Counted from the first letter of the stretch, positions 19,401-31,333 are shown. The stretch: 64,000 nt of DNA from Morganella psychrotolerans (GCF_001676155.1 NZ_LZEW01000023.1:62001-126000), one strand, 5' to 3'. Made by a program: numbers and translations. The notes: generated from the sequence alone by a model not told the origin.

Positions 19401-20179
19401 GATGGGTTTCCTCACGGGATTCATCCGTGGTGGTGACGGTGATATTTTTCCCGGCCGTGGCGGTCAGGTCGTTATCCGCAATCACCTGACTGCCTTCCAC
19501 GGTAAGATTATTACCGGCTTTCAGCGTGACGGTGTCGCCGCCGAACTGACTGCTGACGGCGTCGTTACGGTGCACTTCATCATGGGTTTCCAGTGAGGAG
19601 GCAGACAGCAACCCTTTACTGCTCTGTTTACTGTGCTCGGTCAGGTCAGAGACAGCACTGCCGGAGGTTATCGTGATATCCCGACCGGCGGTGACATTCA
19701 GGGCATTTTTGGCATCGACTGTTGCCGCTGTGGCACTCATATCGCGCCCGGCGTTCAGGGTGATATCCCCGCCTCGCAGTTGGGTGCCGACATCCGTCTG
19801 CTCTGCAACGTGCCGGTAGTTACCGCCGCCCCAGTCGCCGTTCGGTACGGGTGGTGGTGACGGTATTGAGTGTGACGTCATTCCCGGCCGTAATGGTGGT
19901 CTTGCTCTCTTTGCCCTGCGCGGCAAGGTCTGTCGCAGTCAGGGTGACGGAATCGCTGGCACTCAGCGTCAGTTTGCCGCCGTCATTCTGAACATACACA
20001 CCCGCAATGCGGTTGAGATTGCGGTTGTCCGCCTCTCCCGCCAGGGTGGTTTCACTGCGGATATTCTCTGCATTCACCGTCAGGGAATCACCGCCAATCA
20101 GGGTGCCGCCGAGATTATTCAGGTCACGTTGTGCGTTAAGCAGCACATCATTACCTTTTATCGTGCCCTGATTGAGAAT
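16414..20179 (-). pseudogene. Orphan CdiA C-terminal module (no N-terminal secretion part)
   Basis: This is the 3' half of a second cdiA, without signal, TPS domain or promoter. From 20179 to 17084 it repeats the main cdiA closely, covering filamentous haemagglutinin repeats, the pretoxin PT-VENN domain ([13 protein letters not shown] ... NAVENN) and more. After VENN it carries its own tip of about 225 residues, including [54 protein letters not shown] and a tail ending NNAPKN. A two-base loss near 19832 (GTTTTCGG in the main copy, GTTCGG here) breaks the frame near its start. Such cassettes act as stores of toxin tips that can recombine onto the full-length gene. The small membrane gene overlapping its end is its likely immunity partner. 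Confidence 0.8.
17084..20179. repeat. 3.1-kb direct repeat, orphan copy
   Basis: This segment is nearly identical to 21116-24230. It begins at the VENN codons and ends at GCCCTGATTGAGAAT, after which the two sequences share nothing. The main copy has about 15 extra bases coding an additional Gly-rich GGMTGSG unit. Both copies face the same way, so homologous recombination could delete or swap the intervening tip and immunity gene. Confidence 0.9.
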
Positions 20180-20208
20180 AACCGGAGATCCTTAATCCGA
20201 CAGAACCC

Positions 20209-20463
20209 CTAAAACAGCTTTTTATTTTTCTTATAACTTAGATACCACGTACCTACCCCGATAATAGGACCAGTAATTAATCCTGCCTTAAAAGCTTTTA
20301 CAAAATAATCAGATGAATAAAAGAAGCCTTCATCAGAAAAAAAACCAGATAATAGATTTACCAATAAAAAAAAGATAAGGATATTATAAAAAAAAATAGC
20401 TATCCCACTTAAAATACTAATAGTGAAAATATATAGTATATTTTTATTTGTTATTTTTATCAT
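20209..20463 (-). CDS. Small two-helix membrane protein, probable CdiI of the main CDI locus
   Basis: An 84-residue very hydrophobic protein with two membrane segments (about 8-35 and 58-77) and a Lys-rich end (YKKNKKLF). The ATG at 20463 has AAGG upstream and overlaps the cdiA stop (20444-20446) by 20 bases, the classic cdiA-cdiI arrangement. It shares the 'LITGPIIGVGTW' pattern with the immunity gene of the orphan module. The sequence is strongly AT-rich. An integral-membrane immunity protein suggests that the toxin acts at the inner membrane. This is inferred from position and architecture, not from a known family. Confidence 0.68.
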   Translation of the reverse strand: MIKITNKNILYIFTISILSGIAIFFYNILIFFLLVNLLSGFFSDEGFFYSSDYFVKAFKAGLITGPIIGVGTWYLSYKKNKKLF

Positions 20464-23400
20464 TAGTAACCTTAATTTCTTCTTGAACAATGGTATTGGA
20501 TGTTTCTGTAACAGCTGATGCTCCTGCATTTCCCAAAATACTTGGTAATGAAGCAGATCCCATATCTTTCGACAACCCCAATTGCCCCTGAATAGCACCA
20601 CCTTGTATGCGTGGATTATACTTGGGGTCAAAGCCATTCGATTTCCAATAGCCCCACTTATTGACACCATATTTTATCCCACTACCAAATCCATACCCTA
20701 ATCCGGAACCAAACCCTGCCGTTCCGGCGCCCATTAATGGGTCTTCCCCTTTAACATAAGCAGAACCTGCCCCCATCGAGGCATTGATACTAACAGTTCC
20801 CCAAAAACCGGTATTTCCGGTCAATGCACCAGTCCAATACGCAAATATAACATCATTTAAATCAACGGATTGTGTAAATGCATATTGAATACCTGTATTC
20901 GCCGTTGCGCCAATAATACTCGTTGTTGCCGCAGTTTCAGGTAATAAAGGCCAGGCAATTATACTGAATTCCATTGCTGTCATTGTTTGGCATGATATCG
21001 GATTAGAACCATTACAGGCTTTTTCTATTTCCGCTTTTTTTACTTGCTTCCCAATTCTCAATTGTATTTTTTTTTCCGCGCTTCTGCCGCAGCCATTACA
21101 CGGGGATTCATTGCATTATTCTCAACCGCATTCTTCGCCGTCTGCGAACCGCTGATGCCGCCTGCGACTGAGTCTGAGGCAATTCCGCCCGCCAGGCCAC
21201 CTGCCAGGGTGGAGAGCTGGCTGAGCTGCACTTTCTCATCCGCGTTCAGGTCACTCACTTTTTTGTTAAAGAGCAGGTCGGCGATAACCGGTGCCGCCAG
21301 TTCACCGGTCAGGGCGCCTGCCGCTCCGCCGGTGACACTGCCGCCGTTCATTTCTGCGGTACACCGGCGAGCAGTGCATGTGCCACCAGGTTGGTTGCTT
21401 TTTCATCCGGCGTCAGCTGTTCATAGGTTTTACCTTTATAGGTCAGGTCTTTTACCATTCCCGCCAGATAAGGCGCGGCACCGTTAGCAATGGCCGCTTT
21501 GACATCTCCGCCTGCCAGCCCCTGGAATGCCGCAACCACCGCCGTGACTGCCTGCCGCTCTTTACCGCCGACCTGCTGCCCGTTTTTTGTCAGGGCGTCA
21601 CTGACTCGTTCATTATAGTACTTGTCAGCTTCGCTTTTTAATACCGCATCATAGCTGGTTTTTGTGTCACCTTTTTCGCGCAGTTTGCTTAACTCGGCGT
21701 CAGCATTTTCTTTTATCTGCGCTTTTGCACTCTCCGCCTTCAGTTTTTCTGTCGCTTCGCGCATCGCGTCAATTCTGGCATTGGTATCATAGATATCCAG
21801 CACCTGCGTCCCGATATCCGCGATAGCCTGTGCCTGCTGCAGACGCTTCTGCTCTTTTTCCTTGTCAAAAATCTGATTGAGTGCCGTGTGTGCGTGGTCG
21901 GTGTCACGGCTCAGGTCTGCCGTGTCCTGTTTCTGGTTTTCCGTGTCGCGGATAATCCATTTGCCGTCCGAGACCGCCGCATGGGTGGTGTTGCTCTCTT
22001 TGCCGCTGTTGTTGACGCCCACCAGGGTATTTGAGGTCAGATTGGAGACCAGCTGGCTGCCCGCCCCGCCGAACCCGCCGGAGCCGGTCATACCGCCGGA
22101 ACTGAAGCCTGCACTCTGGTGTTCAACTTTATATTCTGCTTTGTTTTCAATATCATTAAAGCCCAGCGTACCGGTATCAAGGCGGTTTTTGTCCTTATCC
22201 GCCGTTGAGGCAATGACCGTGCCGTCCAGTTGCGTGTGTTTGCCGGTGGTGATGTCATAGCCGCCTTTTCCGGCAAACAGCCCGGTCTGCTCCTGCACGG
22301 AGTCATAGGTGCTGTGCATCTTGTCACGGCTGACGTTCACACTGGCTGAGCCGCTCATGGAGCCGTAAGTAAAGCTGGCACCGGCGCTGACATTCTGCTG
22401 TTTGCTGTCGTAATTATCGCTGTCCTGTTCACTTTCCAGCGTCAGGTTGCGCCCGGTATTGACGGTAATCTGTTCACCGCTGACCTGCGCCCCTTTGAGG
22501 GTCGTGTCCTGCCCGGATTTCAGCGTGACCTGATGCCCGGCGTCAATCACCGTTTCCCGGTGGGTGAGACCATCGCCTTTCTCACTGCCTTTTCCGGCAT
22601 TGACACCGGCGGAGAATTTAATGCCCCAGCCGCCCTGACCGACAGTAATACCCACGCCGAGATTGCCGCCTTTGCTGCTGTTTTTTCCGTCAGTTTTCTG
22701 CATCTCTTCCGCAGACGTCAGGATGATGTCACGGGTCGCATCCAGCACAACATCGCGCCCGGCTTTTACATCACTGCCCTGAATGAGAATATCACCTTTG
22801 TCCTGCGTTTTATCACCGGTCGCTGTGATACGGATATCACGCCCGGCACCCAGTTGCCCGCCCTGGGCGTCAGTACGGTCGGTACGGGTTTCAGATTTTG
22901 AGGACTGACTGCCGTAAGAAATCTGAATACCGATAACATCATCCGGTTTTTCAGCATTGCCGCCCGCCCCATTAACGGCATCGGCTTTGTCAGAGGCCGC
23001 GTTACTCATGTCCCACGACTGTTTGCCCTGATAACCGGACAGCACGGCCTGCGTACCTTTCAGTGCTTTCAGGCGGTCATCATCCGTGTCTTTCGAGTCC
23101 TGTGCCGCCTGCACGGCCGTGTTCATGGCACTGCCGACGGTGCCGCTCAGGGAGAGTGTCAGTCCGCTCTGCTTCTGTTCGGTTTTGGTCAGTTCCGTAC
23201 GGGTGTTTTCAGCTGCGGTGACCGCGACAGACTGCCCGGTGAGACTGATATCTTTTTTCGCCACCACATCACTGCCGTGAACGGTGAGATTTTCTCCGGC
23301 GGTCAGGCTGACACTGCCGTCCGTGCTGCCCAGCGTGCTGCCTTTGTGCAGCTGACTGTCGCTGTCGGTGGTCTGTTTCAGGGACTGCTTGCCGATGGTG

Positions 23401-26400
23401 AAACCAATCCCGCCGGAGCTCAGCAGACCGGATTTTTTCTCCTCGCGAAGATGCGTTTCCTCACGGGATTCATCCGTGGTGGTGACGGTAATATTTTTCC
23501 CGGCCGTGGCGGTCAGGTCGTTATCCGCAATCACCTGACTGCCTTCCACGGTAAGATTATTACCGGCTTTCAGCGTGACGGTGTCGCCGCCGAACTGGCT
23601 GCTGACCGCCTCGTTGCGGTGCACTTCATCATGGGTTTCCAGTGAGGAGGCAGACAGCAAGCCTTTACTGCTCTGTTTGCTGTGCTCCGTCAGGTCAGAA
23701 ACAGCGCTGCCGGAGGTTATCGTGATATCCCGCCCGACGGTGACGTTCAGGGCATTTTTGGCATCGACTGTTGCCGCTGTGGCACTCATATCGCGCCCGG
23801 CGTTCAGGGTAATATCCCCGCCGCGCAGTTGGGTGCCGACATCCGTCTGCTCTGCGACGTGCCGGTAGTTACCGCCGCCCCAGTCGCCGTTTTCGGTATG
23901 GGTGGTGGTGACGGTACCCAGTGTGATGTCATTCCCGGCCGTAATGGTGGTTTTGCTCTCTTTGCCCTGCGCGGCAAGGTCTGTCGCGGTCAGGGTGACG
24001 GAATTTTTAGCACTCAGCGTCAGTTTGCCGCCGTCATTCTGAACATACACACCCGCAATGCGGTTGAGATTGCGGTTGTCCGCCTCTCCCGCCAGGGTGG
24101 TTTCACTGCGGATATTCTCTGCATTCACCGTCAGGGAATCACCGCCAATCAGGGTACCGCCAAGATTATTCAGGTCACGTTGTGCGTTAAGCAGCACATC
24201 ATTACCGCTTATCGTGCCCTGATTGAGAATGTCCCCGGCATTGATATTCAGGGTATTTTTACTGAGGATACTGCCGCTGTTAACCAGTTGTCCGTTAACG
24301 GTAAATTGGGTGTTTTTACCCGCCAGCAATGCGCCATCTCCGGTTAAGTCTCCCGGTTTGATGCGGGCATAGACCTGCGGCACCAGGACCGTTTCGGTGC
24401 TGCCGTCCGCCAGAGTGACCGTTTTTTCAACCAGCCACACCATATCACCGGTCAGCAGCGCCATCTGCCCGGCGGTCAGTACCACGCCGGGAGTCAGATT
24501 ATATTTTTGGCCGAAGGTGATGCCGTTATCCATCAGGGCTTTGAACTGCTCTTCATCGTTGCGGTAATCCCCCAGGTAGCGCTGACCGGAGAGCGCCACA
24601 ATCTGGTCAGTGATGAGTTTCTGCTCATAATAGCCATCGCCCAGCCGCTTATGCATCTGGCTGTGATCACTCTGCAACGCGGTCTGCATGTAATCTGTGC
24701 CCAGCCATTTTTTACGGTTGGTAAAACGCGGATCGGTTTCCACCAGATACTGACTGTCACTGCCCGGTTTCAGATTAAACAGGCTGTTATTTGGCAGGGT
24801 AATATTATCATTGCCGGTGCGGATCACGGTGTCTGCCTGTGTGCCGCCGGTTTCCCCTGTCACCGGTACATCAATGATCGCCGTGGCTGTGCGTCCTGAC
24901 GTATCCACAGCCTGAATATCCGTCTGCGCATTCATTTCCCATTTATGTACACCAAGGTCGGTATCGATGATAACCGGAGCAGGACGATACCGGCTGTTAG
25001 ATTTCCCCTGCGATGTTTTGGTGCCACCGATTTTCCGTTTTTTCTTTTTCGCGTACCAACGGGTCTGTTTACCGATATCAGTGACAATATGCACACCTTT
25101 GGTGGCAATGTTCTGCAAATCAGCGATGGTGCCGGTCAGCAGACCGCCTGCCAGCACACGGCTGTCCTTGTTCAGCAGCTTGTCGCTGTTAATGGTCAGA
25201 TTGGCACCGGACTGGATCACGCCGGGTTCGGTGGTAACGACCAGAGTGTCTTCAATCGTCCGGGTGTAATCATATTCATAAAATTCATTATCCCGGCTTC
25301 CGTCAGGCATAACGGCATCATGTACACCGTATTTTTTCTTCTCCCGCTTAATATCTTTCCAGTCAACGCGCTGTGTATGCCCGCTCAGTACGCCTTCATG
25401 ATATTTTTTGCGGCTGGTAACCTCAATCCGGGTCACCAGGTCAGTATTGATATTATTGATTTCCCGGATATTTAGCGTCATATCCCCCTGCGATTCCAGG
25501 GTGGAGCCCAGATTATTAAACAGATCGGCGCTGCCGGTGGCGCGGTAGTCCGCATCCAGTGTGCGTCCGATGTTCAGCAAGCCCTGGCTGTAAATCAGGC
25601 TCTGTCCTTCGTTATTCAGTGTTTTGGTGCCGATATTCAGGCTGTTGCGGGCGGCAATCACCGCCGAGCGGGATTTATCGGCGACCGCGCTGTTATTGAG
25701 GGTATCAGCCTGAAGCGCGATATCATCGCCATAGATCCGCCCGGTGGCGGTATTGTCCAGCGTTTTGGTGCTGATACGGGTATTGACGCCGTCAATCAGT
25801 CCGGTGTTGGTGAGGGTGTTTTGTACTGTCAGTGTGGTGTTATCCGCACTGATTTCCGCATCACGGTTGTTGGTGAGCTGTGAGGTTATAATCGTCACCG
25901 CCTTACCGCCCTGTATCAGTGCCTCATTCTGAACACCGTTTTTCACATTCAGGGTCAGACTGCCGTTGGCCTGTACTTTTTTCCGGTTGGTAAAGGCGTC
26001 ATTCAGGGTAAGCGACAAATCTCCGGAGGAGAGCACATCCCCGTCACCGCTGAGGCTGCCGCTGGTGACCGTCAGGCTCTGACCGGCAATCAACGTGCCG
26101 CCGGTGTTGGTGAGCGTGTCGGTGGTGACCGCCGTTTTTTCATGTCCGGCGGTGGTGCCCTGTGTGTTGTCCAGTTCACGGGCGGATAATGTCAGCTGCT
26201 TGCCGCCGCGGATATCGCCTTCGCGGTTATCGGTTTTTTCTGTCACGGTCAGAGCAGCATCGCCGCTGCCCTGAATTTTACCGCGCTGATTACTCAGTGT
26301 CTCTGCGCTGAGGGTCAGATGTTGTCCGGCAATCACGCCCTGCGTATTATCGAGAGCATGTTGTACCGCCAGTGTCAGTGCACCGCTGTCGCGCTGCACC

Positions 26401-28229
26401 ATTTTGCCGTCGCGGTGAGACAGAGCGACCATCTCCCCGCTGATAGTGCGGGCGGAGGTTTCACTGCTGTCCAGCTGATACGCCCCGCCTTTCATCATCA
26501 GATGCCCGTTGGAGACAATCACGCCGTTCTGCCCGGTATAATCCGGGGTGGTGATACGGGCGGTGCCCTCTCCGGCGTGTTGTATGCGCCCGGTGCGGTT
26601 GTCAATCTTATCTGCATTCAGGGTGAGATCACGGCTGTTGGCGGCGATCGTACCGCTGTTATTGATGATGCCGTCTTTGTGATCCAACATCAGCGCATCT
26701 GTACCGGTCTGGATAATCTGCCCCTGCGTGTTATCCAGTTTACGGCTGGTCAGTTGCAGCGCCCCGGCGGTCAGTTTGCCGCTGCGGTTATCAATACCGT
26801 CCGGTGCAACCGCCGTCAGGGTGCCGGAGGCGGAGACATCCGCGGTTTGCAGATTAAGCCCGGTGGCAGAATTCAGTGCCATGTTTCCGGCAGCAGTGCG
26901 GCTGTTCTGCAGTGAAATGTTATCAGCAGTCACCGCCATGCGGTCGTGCGCCAGTTGCTGCCCGTTCAGGGTCGCGGCTTTCGCTGCCGTCAGGGTCATG
27001 TCCCCGGTCTGCGTGAGTTTGCCGTCTTTATCCACACCGGCCGCCATCACAGCCCCTGCAGCATTGTTCAGCGCCTGACTGTCAGAGGTGAACGTGCGTC
27101 CCGCCAGGATCTGTTTTTGGTTATCCGTATCTCCGGCTGTTTTAAGCTGCACATCCCGTCCGGCGCTGACGGTACCGGTATTGGTGATGTTGTCTGTCAG
27201 TGTCGCTTTTACGTCAGTTGTTGCGGTAAGAATACCGCTGTTCTGCAATTTACCGTCAGCGGATAAACTCAGTTCACCGACCTGCGCCCCGATAGTACCC
27301 GCATTGCGCACGCCGACCCCGTGTTCGGTGCCGACCAGTTTGATTTTATTGGCATACATGCCGCCGACCGCAGCCACATCCAGTGCAAAGGCCGGTGTCG
27401 TGCCGTCTGCCGCTTTTTGTTTGACCACATTGCCCTGCGCATCAGTGATATTGCGCCCGGTAGTGATGGTCAGATCCTGCGCATGCAGTTTGGCATTCAC
27501 TTCCACGGCACGGCCTATCAGCCGCGTGTAGTTGCTCTGTGCGTCGTTCATGCCCTTGCCGGTGATCGCAATCTGGCCTTTATCGACATCAAACCCTTTG
27601 ATTCGTCCCTGCTCCAGCAGCGCCTGTGCAGCGGCCAGAGTAGTTTGTCCGGCATTGATAAAGCCGCAACCGTTACAGGTGATCCCCGCCGGGTTGGCAA
27701 TAATCACATCCGCCCGTTTACCGGCCACTTCAATAAAACCGTTGAGCTGACTCCGGTTGGCGCTGTTGACCTCATTGAGGATGATCTTTGCTTCCCCTTT
27801 TGCCACCCACGGGTTGGCGGTAACCAGCCCGCCCAGTTGCGTCTGTGTGTTGACCGCACTGTTATTGAGGATCGCACCTTTGCTGTCCACATCGAACTGA
27901 CTGTACTGGTTACGTGAGACACCGTCATGGTTCGGTGCCTGGATATTGACCTGCGGCGTGCCGTTGGCAGAGGAAATCACGGTCGGCTGCTGATTGCCGG
28001 GGGCGGAGCCGTCCGCCACAATCCCGCCCGCCACCGCAGGCAACGCAACCCTGCCGCGCAGCAGCATCATGGCAAGCCGGAACGGCGACAGGGTGGCGGT
28101 CAGCGGGGTAAGATCCGCACCGTTCTGTCCGCGGGTTTTATCACTGCTGTGATTTTTCGCCAGTTCGGACACCACCATCATCATCTGACGGGCTTTGTTA
28201 AAAATAATCCGGTAACAGTATTTATTCAT
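20444..28229 (-). CDS. cdiA: CdiA-type filamentous toxin/adhesin, frame broken near the VENN domain
   Basis: About 2,590 residues when restored. The N-terminus has the extended signal region ([22 protein letters not shown]) and a TPS/haemagglutination domain at about 75-195 with [20 protein letters not shown]. Long filamentous haemagglutinin repeats follow, then a pretoxin PT-VENN domain and a variable tip with [35 protein letters not shown] and [20 protein letters not shown]. CdiB exports it, and on contact the tip enters a neighbour. The frame breaks twice. A one-base loss near 21356 gives a stop (the following ATG overlaps that stop as ATGA). A run of nine A at 21067-21075 should be seven (or ten) to join the tip. 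Whether the breaks are real decides if the cell can inhibit others. Confidence 0.85.
21116..24230. repeat. 3.1-kb direct repeat, copy inside the main cdiA
   Basis: Partner of the orphan copy at 17084-20179. It spans the end of the filament repeats, the PT-VENN domain and the VENN boundary of the full-length gene. The distance between the two copies equals one tip plus one immunity gene (about 0.9 kb). Confidence 0.9.
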
Positions 28230-28273
28230 TGCTCATTCCTTTGCACTATCAGTGCAGTCATCATCAGTACCCG

Positions 28274-30016
28274 TCAGTACTGCCAGCTGATATTAAAATT
28301 AAATACGGCATTGTCGGTTTTAAAGCCGTCCGGTTTGGACAGCGGCGTGCCGACAGAGAAATCATAAGAGAGACCGGCCGGGGAGCACGCACCCTTCAGA
28401 CCAATCACGCCGCCTGCCAGGGTCTGCCCGATAAGCCAGTCGCGGTTGTGCCCGTCCACGCGCCCGTAATCCATACCGAGATACAGTTGCTGCTGCGGCA
28501 CAGGGGTAAACCAGGTGAGGGTATTGCGTACCGTCCAGCCGTCATCGCCGCTCAGGGTACGTTCACCGTCAAAGCCGCGGACTGACCAGCGGTTACCGAT
28601 GGAAAACTGATCCTGCGGCGTCAGCGGGGTGCCGCTTAACTGGCGCAGGTATTCGCTCTGATACTGAAAATGCTGCTCTCCGGCGGCAAACGGCACCGTC
28701 AGTGAGGCGGAGAACTGTAAAATACGGGAGAGTGCGGTGGCGTAATCTTCACTGTCACGGACACGGTACTCTTCCCACGCCGGCATCGCACCAAACCAGC
28801 GGGTGCCGCGCTGGTAACTGACGCCCGCATCCAGAATCGCCGCGCCAAAATACTGCCGGTGATCCAGCCCGACCTTCCAGGTGCTGGTACGGCGCTTCTG
28901 GTTCTCTATTTCCGTTTGCTGAATATAGTTGCGGGTCTGGCGAAAGTTCACGCCATAATTCAGGGTGGTTTTCGCGGTCGCATCGCGGTACAGCACATTA
29001 CTGAGCTGCGCATTAAGGCTTTCACTGCGCCCTTTGTAACGGGCATCGCTGTTGAGCATCGCCACCGTCTGCACGTAATCGTATTTGCTGCCGGTCAGGG
29101 CTAACTGCCAATAACCGAGCGGCACAGAATAATGGGCGCTGTAGTTGGTGGAGCCTTTGCCGTTGGTAAACAGCAGATCACGGGTGGCGGTCACGTAAAA
29201 CAGATCACTGAGGGAGGACGGGTTATCCAGCGCGAACATCAGCCCGCCCTGATTTTTCCCGGTACTGTCCGTGCCGGTGTTGTCCACCCAGGCATTGAGC
29301 CGCCACATTTTTTTCTGTTTGCGGGTGATAACAATGTCGCTTTCGCCGGGTTCATCGCCGGGCACCAGCTCCATTGACGCTTCGACGGTCGGCAGACGCT
29401 GTAAATTCTCCAGCCCCTGCTCGATATCCCGCAAATCCAGCACATTGCCTTCGCGGGCAGGCATGGCGGTGTAAAGGGTGGCGTACTTATCTGAATCGTC
29501 CGTAAAACGCACCTGGCGCACGCGCCCGGGAATGACGGTCAGCGCCAGGGTACCCTGAGTCAGATCCTGCTGTGGCGCCAGTACGCGGGTGGTCACCCAG
29601 CCGTGGCTGATCAGGCGGTTCTGCATATTGGCCATCAGCAGATTAATGCCCTGCACGCCGAGACATTGCCCCGTACCTTCATTTGCAAGGCGCTGTAACG
29701 GCAGCCAGTGCGGCAGTGATTCAGTCCCACTGACGGTCACCCGGCGAATCTCAAAACACGGTGTTTCCTGCGGGAAAATCAGCTTACCGGATGAGATAAC
29801 CGGGGCGGCAAGGCGGACATCCGGGGCTTTGGCACCGAACTGTGCATCCAGTGCGTCCTGCTGCTGTTGCTGATGAATAAACTGCTGGTCACTTACCCGT
29901 TTTTCCGGGGGAATAACGGGCTGATCGCCCGGGGCACTGAGAGCCGAACCGGCAATAAAAAAGAGTGCCGCGCCGGGTAAGAAGCGGGAGAGGACCATTT
30001 TATGTCTGTTATTCAT
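28274..30016 (-). CDS. cdiB: Two-partner secretion outer-membrane transporter (CdiB/ShlB family)
   Basis: A 580-residue Omp85-superfamily protein that exports CdiA across the outer membrane. It has a signal peptide (FLPGAALFFIAGSALSA) and a Gln-rich linker. A POTRA-type domain follows with CFEIRRVTVSGTESLP and ITRKQKKMWRL nearby, then a 16-strand barrel with the loop-6 signature SVRGFDGERTLSGDDG and a terminal aromatic strand (FNFNISWQY). I chose the ATG at 30016; an upstream start at 30118 would add a non-signal stretch. It stands 44 bases before cdiA, giving the order B-A-I seen in most enterobacterial loci. Confidence 0.92.
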   Translation of the reverse strand: MNNRHKMVLSRFLPGAALFFIAGSALSAPGDQPVIPPEKRVSDQQFIHQQQQQDALDAQFGAKAPDVRLAAPVISSGKLIFPQETPCFEIRRVTVSGTESLPHWLPLQRLANEGTGQCLGVQGINLLMANMQNRLISHGWVTTRVLAPQQDLTQGTLALTVIPGRVRQVRFTDDSDKYATLYTAMPAREGNVLDLRDIEQGLENLQRLPTVEASMELVPGDEPGESDIVITRKQKKMWRLNAWVDNTGTDSTGKNQGGLMFALDNPSSLSDLFYVTATRDLLFTNGKGSTNYSAHYSVPLGYWQLALTGSKYDYVQTVAMLNSDARYKGRSESLNAQLSNVLYRDATAKTTLNYGVNFRQTRNYIQQTEIENQKRRTSTWKVGLDHRQYFGAAILDAGVSYQRGTRWFGAMPAWEEYRVRDSEDYATALSRILQFSASLTVPFAAGEQHFQYQSEYLRQLSGTPLTPQDQFSIGNRWSVRGFDGERTLSGDDGWTVRNTLTWFTPVPQQQLYLGMDYGRVDGHNRDWLIGQTLAGGVIGLKGACSPAGLSYDFSVGTPLSKPDGFKTDNAVFNFNISWQY

Positions 30017-30382
30017 GTTTTTAGCGTCGCAGAGTAGTGTCAGAAAAGCAGGGTGCGGTATTGCAGTAAGTGAAATCTTACTGAAAGAAAATAAGAAAGG
30101 GTAAGTAAAAAAACGCACATTAAGATAAAAAAAACATAATGTTTTTTACAGGTGAACATTATTTAATAATACAGACAGATCCTTTGCTGATAATAAAAAC
30201 ACAGGATACATAACCATCACTTATCAGTTCATCACTGTAAAATCAGAAGATTAACTAATGTCAGTTGATGCAGATCAAACTGAAAAAACCGGCGCTGTCC
30301 GGCTGTCGCTATGTGTGTTTCTGCTCCCGCAAAAGTCCTTGCCGGAAGCAGTAGCTGATCACCGGGTATCGCCCGGTTGATA

Positions 30383-31285
30383 TTATCCGGAGTACGGGAA
30401 GCCTCGCGCAACCCTGTCAATCCCGTCTGTCACTCTCTGATAAAGTTGAGATGGCAGGTCGTGACCCATTCCGTCAATAAGCATGAACTCCGATCCACTT
30501 ATTGAAGAGGCAGTATCTTTGCCGCAGGCAGCAGGAACCAGAAGATCGTCCGCTCCATGCACAACCAATGAAGGCACAGTGATCCCGGCCAACAGCGGAC
30601 GAAGATCACCTGTGGCGGCGATCGCGGCAATCTGTCGCCCGAAACCGGTTGAGTCACAGGACCGGCTGATCTCCTCCTGAATGAGCGCCCGGTGGGCGTC
30701 CTCGTCAAACGGATAACCGGGGCTGGCTATCAGCCTGGCGAAAGCGAGGCTGTGCGCCAGAAATCCGGCTTCATCCTCCTGAGGATTTGGCACACGCTGT
30801 GTCAGCATCGCCATAACCTCCGGCGAAGCGGAAGGAAGAGCCGGATTTCCCGTACCGGACATAATCGATGTCAGCGACATTACCCGCTCCGGATATTGAC
30901 CTGCTGCTATCTGAGCAATCATGCCGCCCATGGATCTGCCGACAAGATGAGCTCGTTCTATACCCAGCGCATCAAGCAAGCCAACCACGTCGCCCGCCAT
31001 GTCGTACAATGTATAAGGCACATCAGGCTGTTGTCCGGCAGCAAAAGCAGCAGCCAGTGCGGCGAAATCCGGTGCGGGACAGCCCGTAAAATGTGATGAG
31101 CAACCGGTATCACGATTGTCGAAGCGGATCACCCGATAACCTCTTGCTGCCAGCATTTCGCAAAACAAGACCGGCCAGCGGATCATTTGTGTTCCGAGAC
31201 CGGCGATTAAAAGAATGGCTGTGGCATTGTTATCGCCGAAACTGTCGCAGCACAACTCTATGTCATTGACTTTGTGAATAGTCAT
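30383..31285 (-). CDS. Alpha/beta-fold hydrolase
   Basis: A 300-residue soluble hydrolase with no signal peptide. The oxyanion region is LLIAGLGTQM near residue 25, followed by FDNRDTGCSSH. The nucleophile elbow is GRSMGG near 113, the acid lies in VHGADDLLVP near 243, and the catalytic His in IDGMGHDLP near 273. It resembles esterases of the RdmC/proline-iminopeptidase-like type. The substrate cannot be told from sequence. It is upstream of cdiB on the same strand, with about 370 bases between, and is likely a separate unit. Confidence 0.85.
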   Translation of the reverse strand: MTIHKVNDIELCCDSFGDNNATAILLIAGLGTQMIRWPVLFCEMLAARGYRVIRFDNRDTGCSSHFTGCPAPDFAALAAAFAAGQQPDVPYTLYDMAGDVVGLLDALGIERAHLVGRSMGGMIAQIAAGQYPERVMSLTSIMSGTGNPALPSASPEVMAMLTQRVPNPQEDEAGFLAHSLAFARLIASPGYPFDEDAHRALIQEEISRSCDSTGFGRQIAAIAATGDLRPLLAGITVPSLVVHGADDLLVPAACGKDTASSISGSEFMLIDGMGHDLPSQLYQRVTDGIDRVARGFPYSG

Positions 31286-31333
31286 TTTCTGTTCCGGCCC
31301 GATTCATAATTACTGATCATAGGGTTCATTGCG

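Noticed and set aside
22533..27917. Many long + strand frames opposite cdiA (and the matching set opposite the orphan module)
   Set aside because: They mirror the repetitive, GC-biased cdiA coding on the other strand and recur wherever the filament repeats do; none has its own start signals or recognisable domains.
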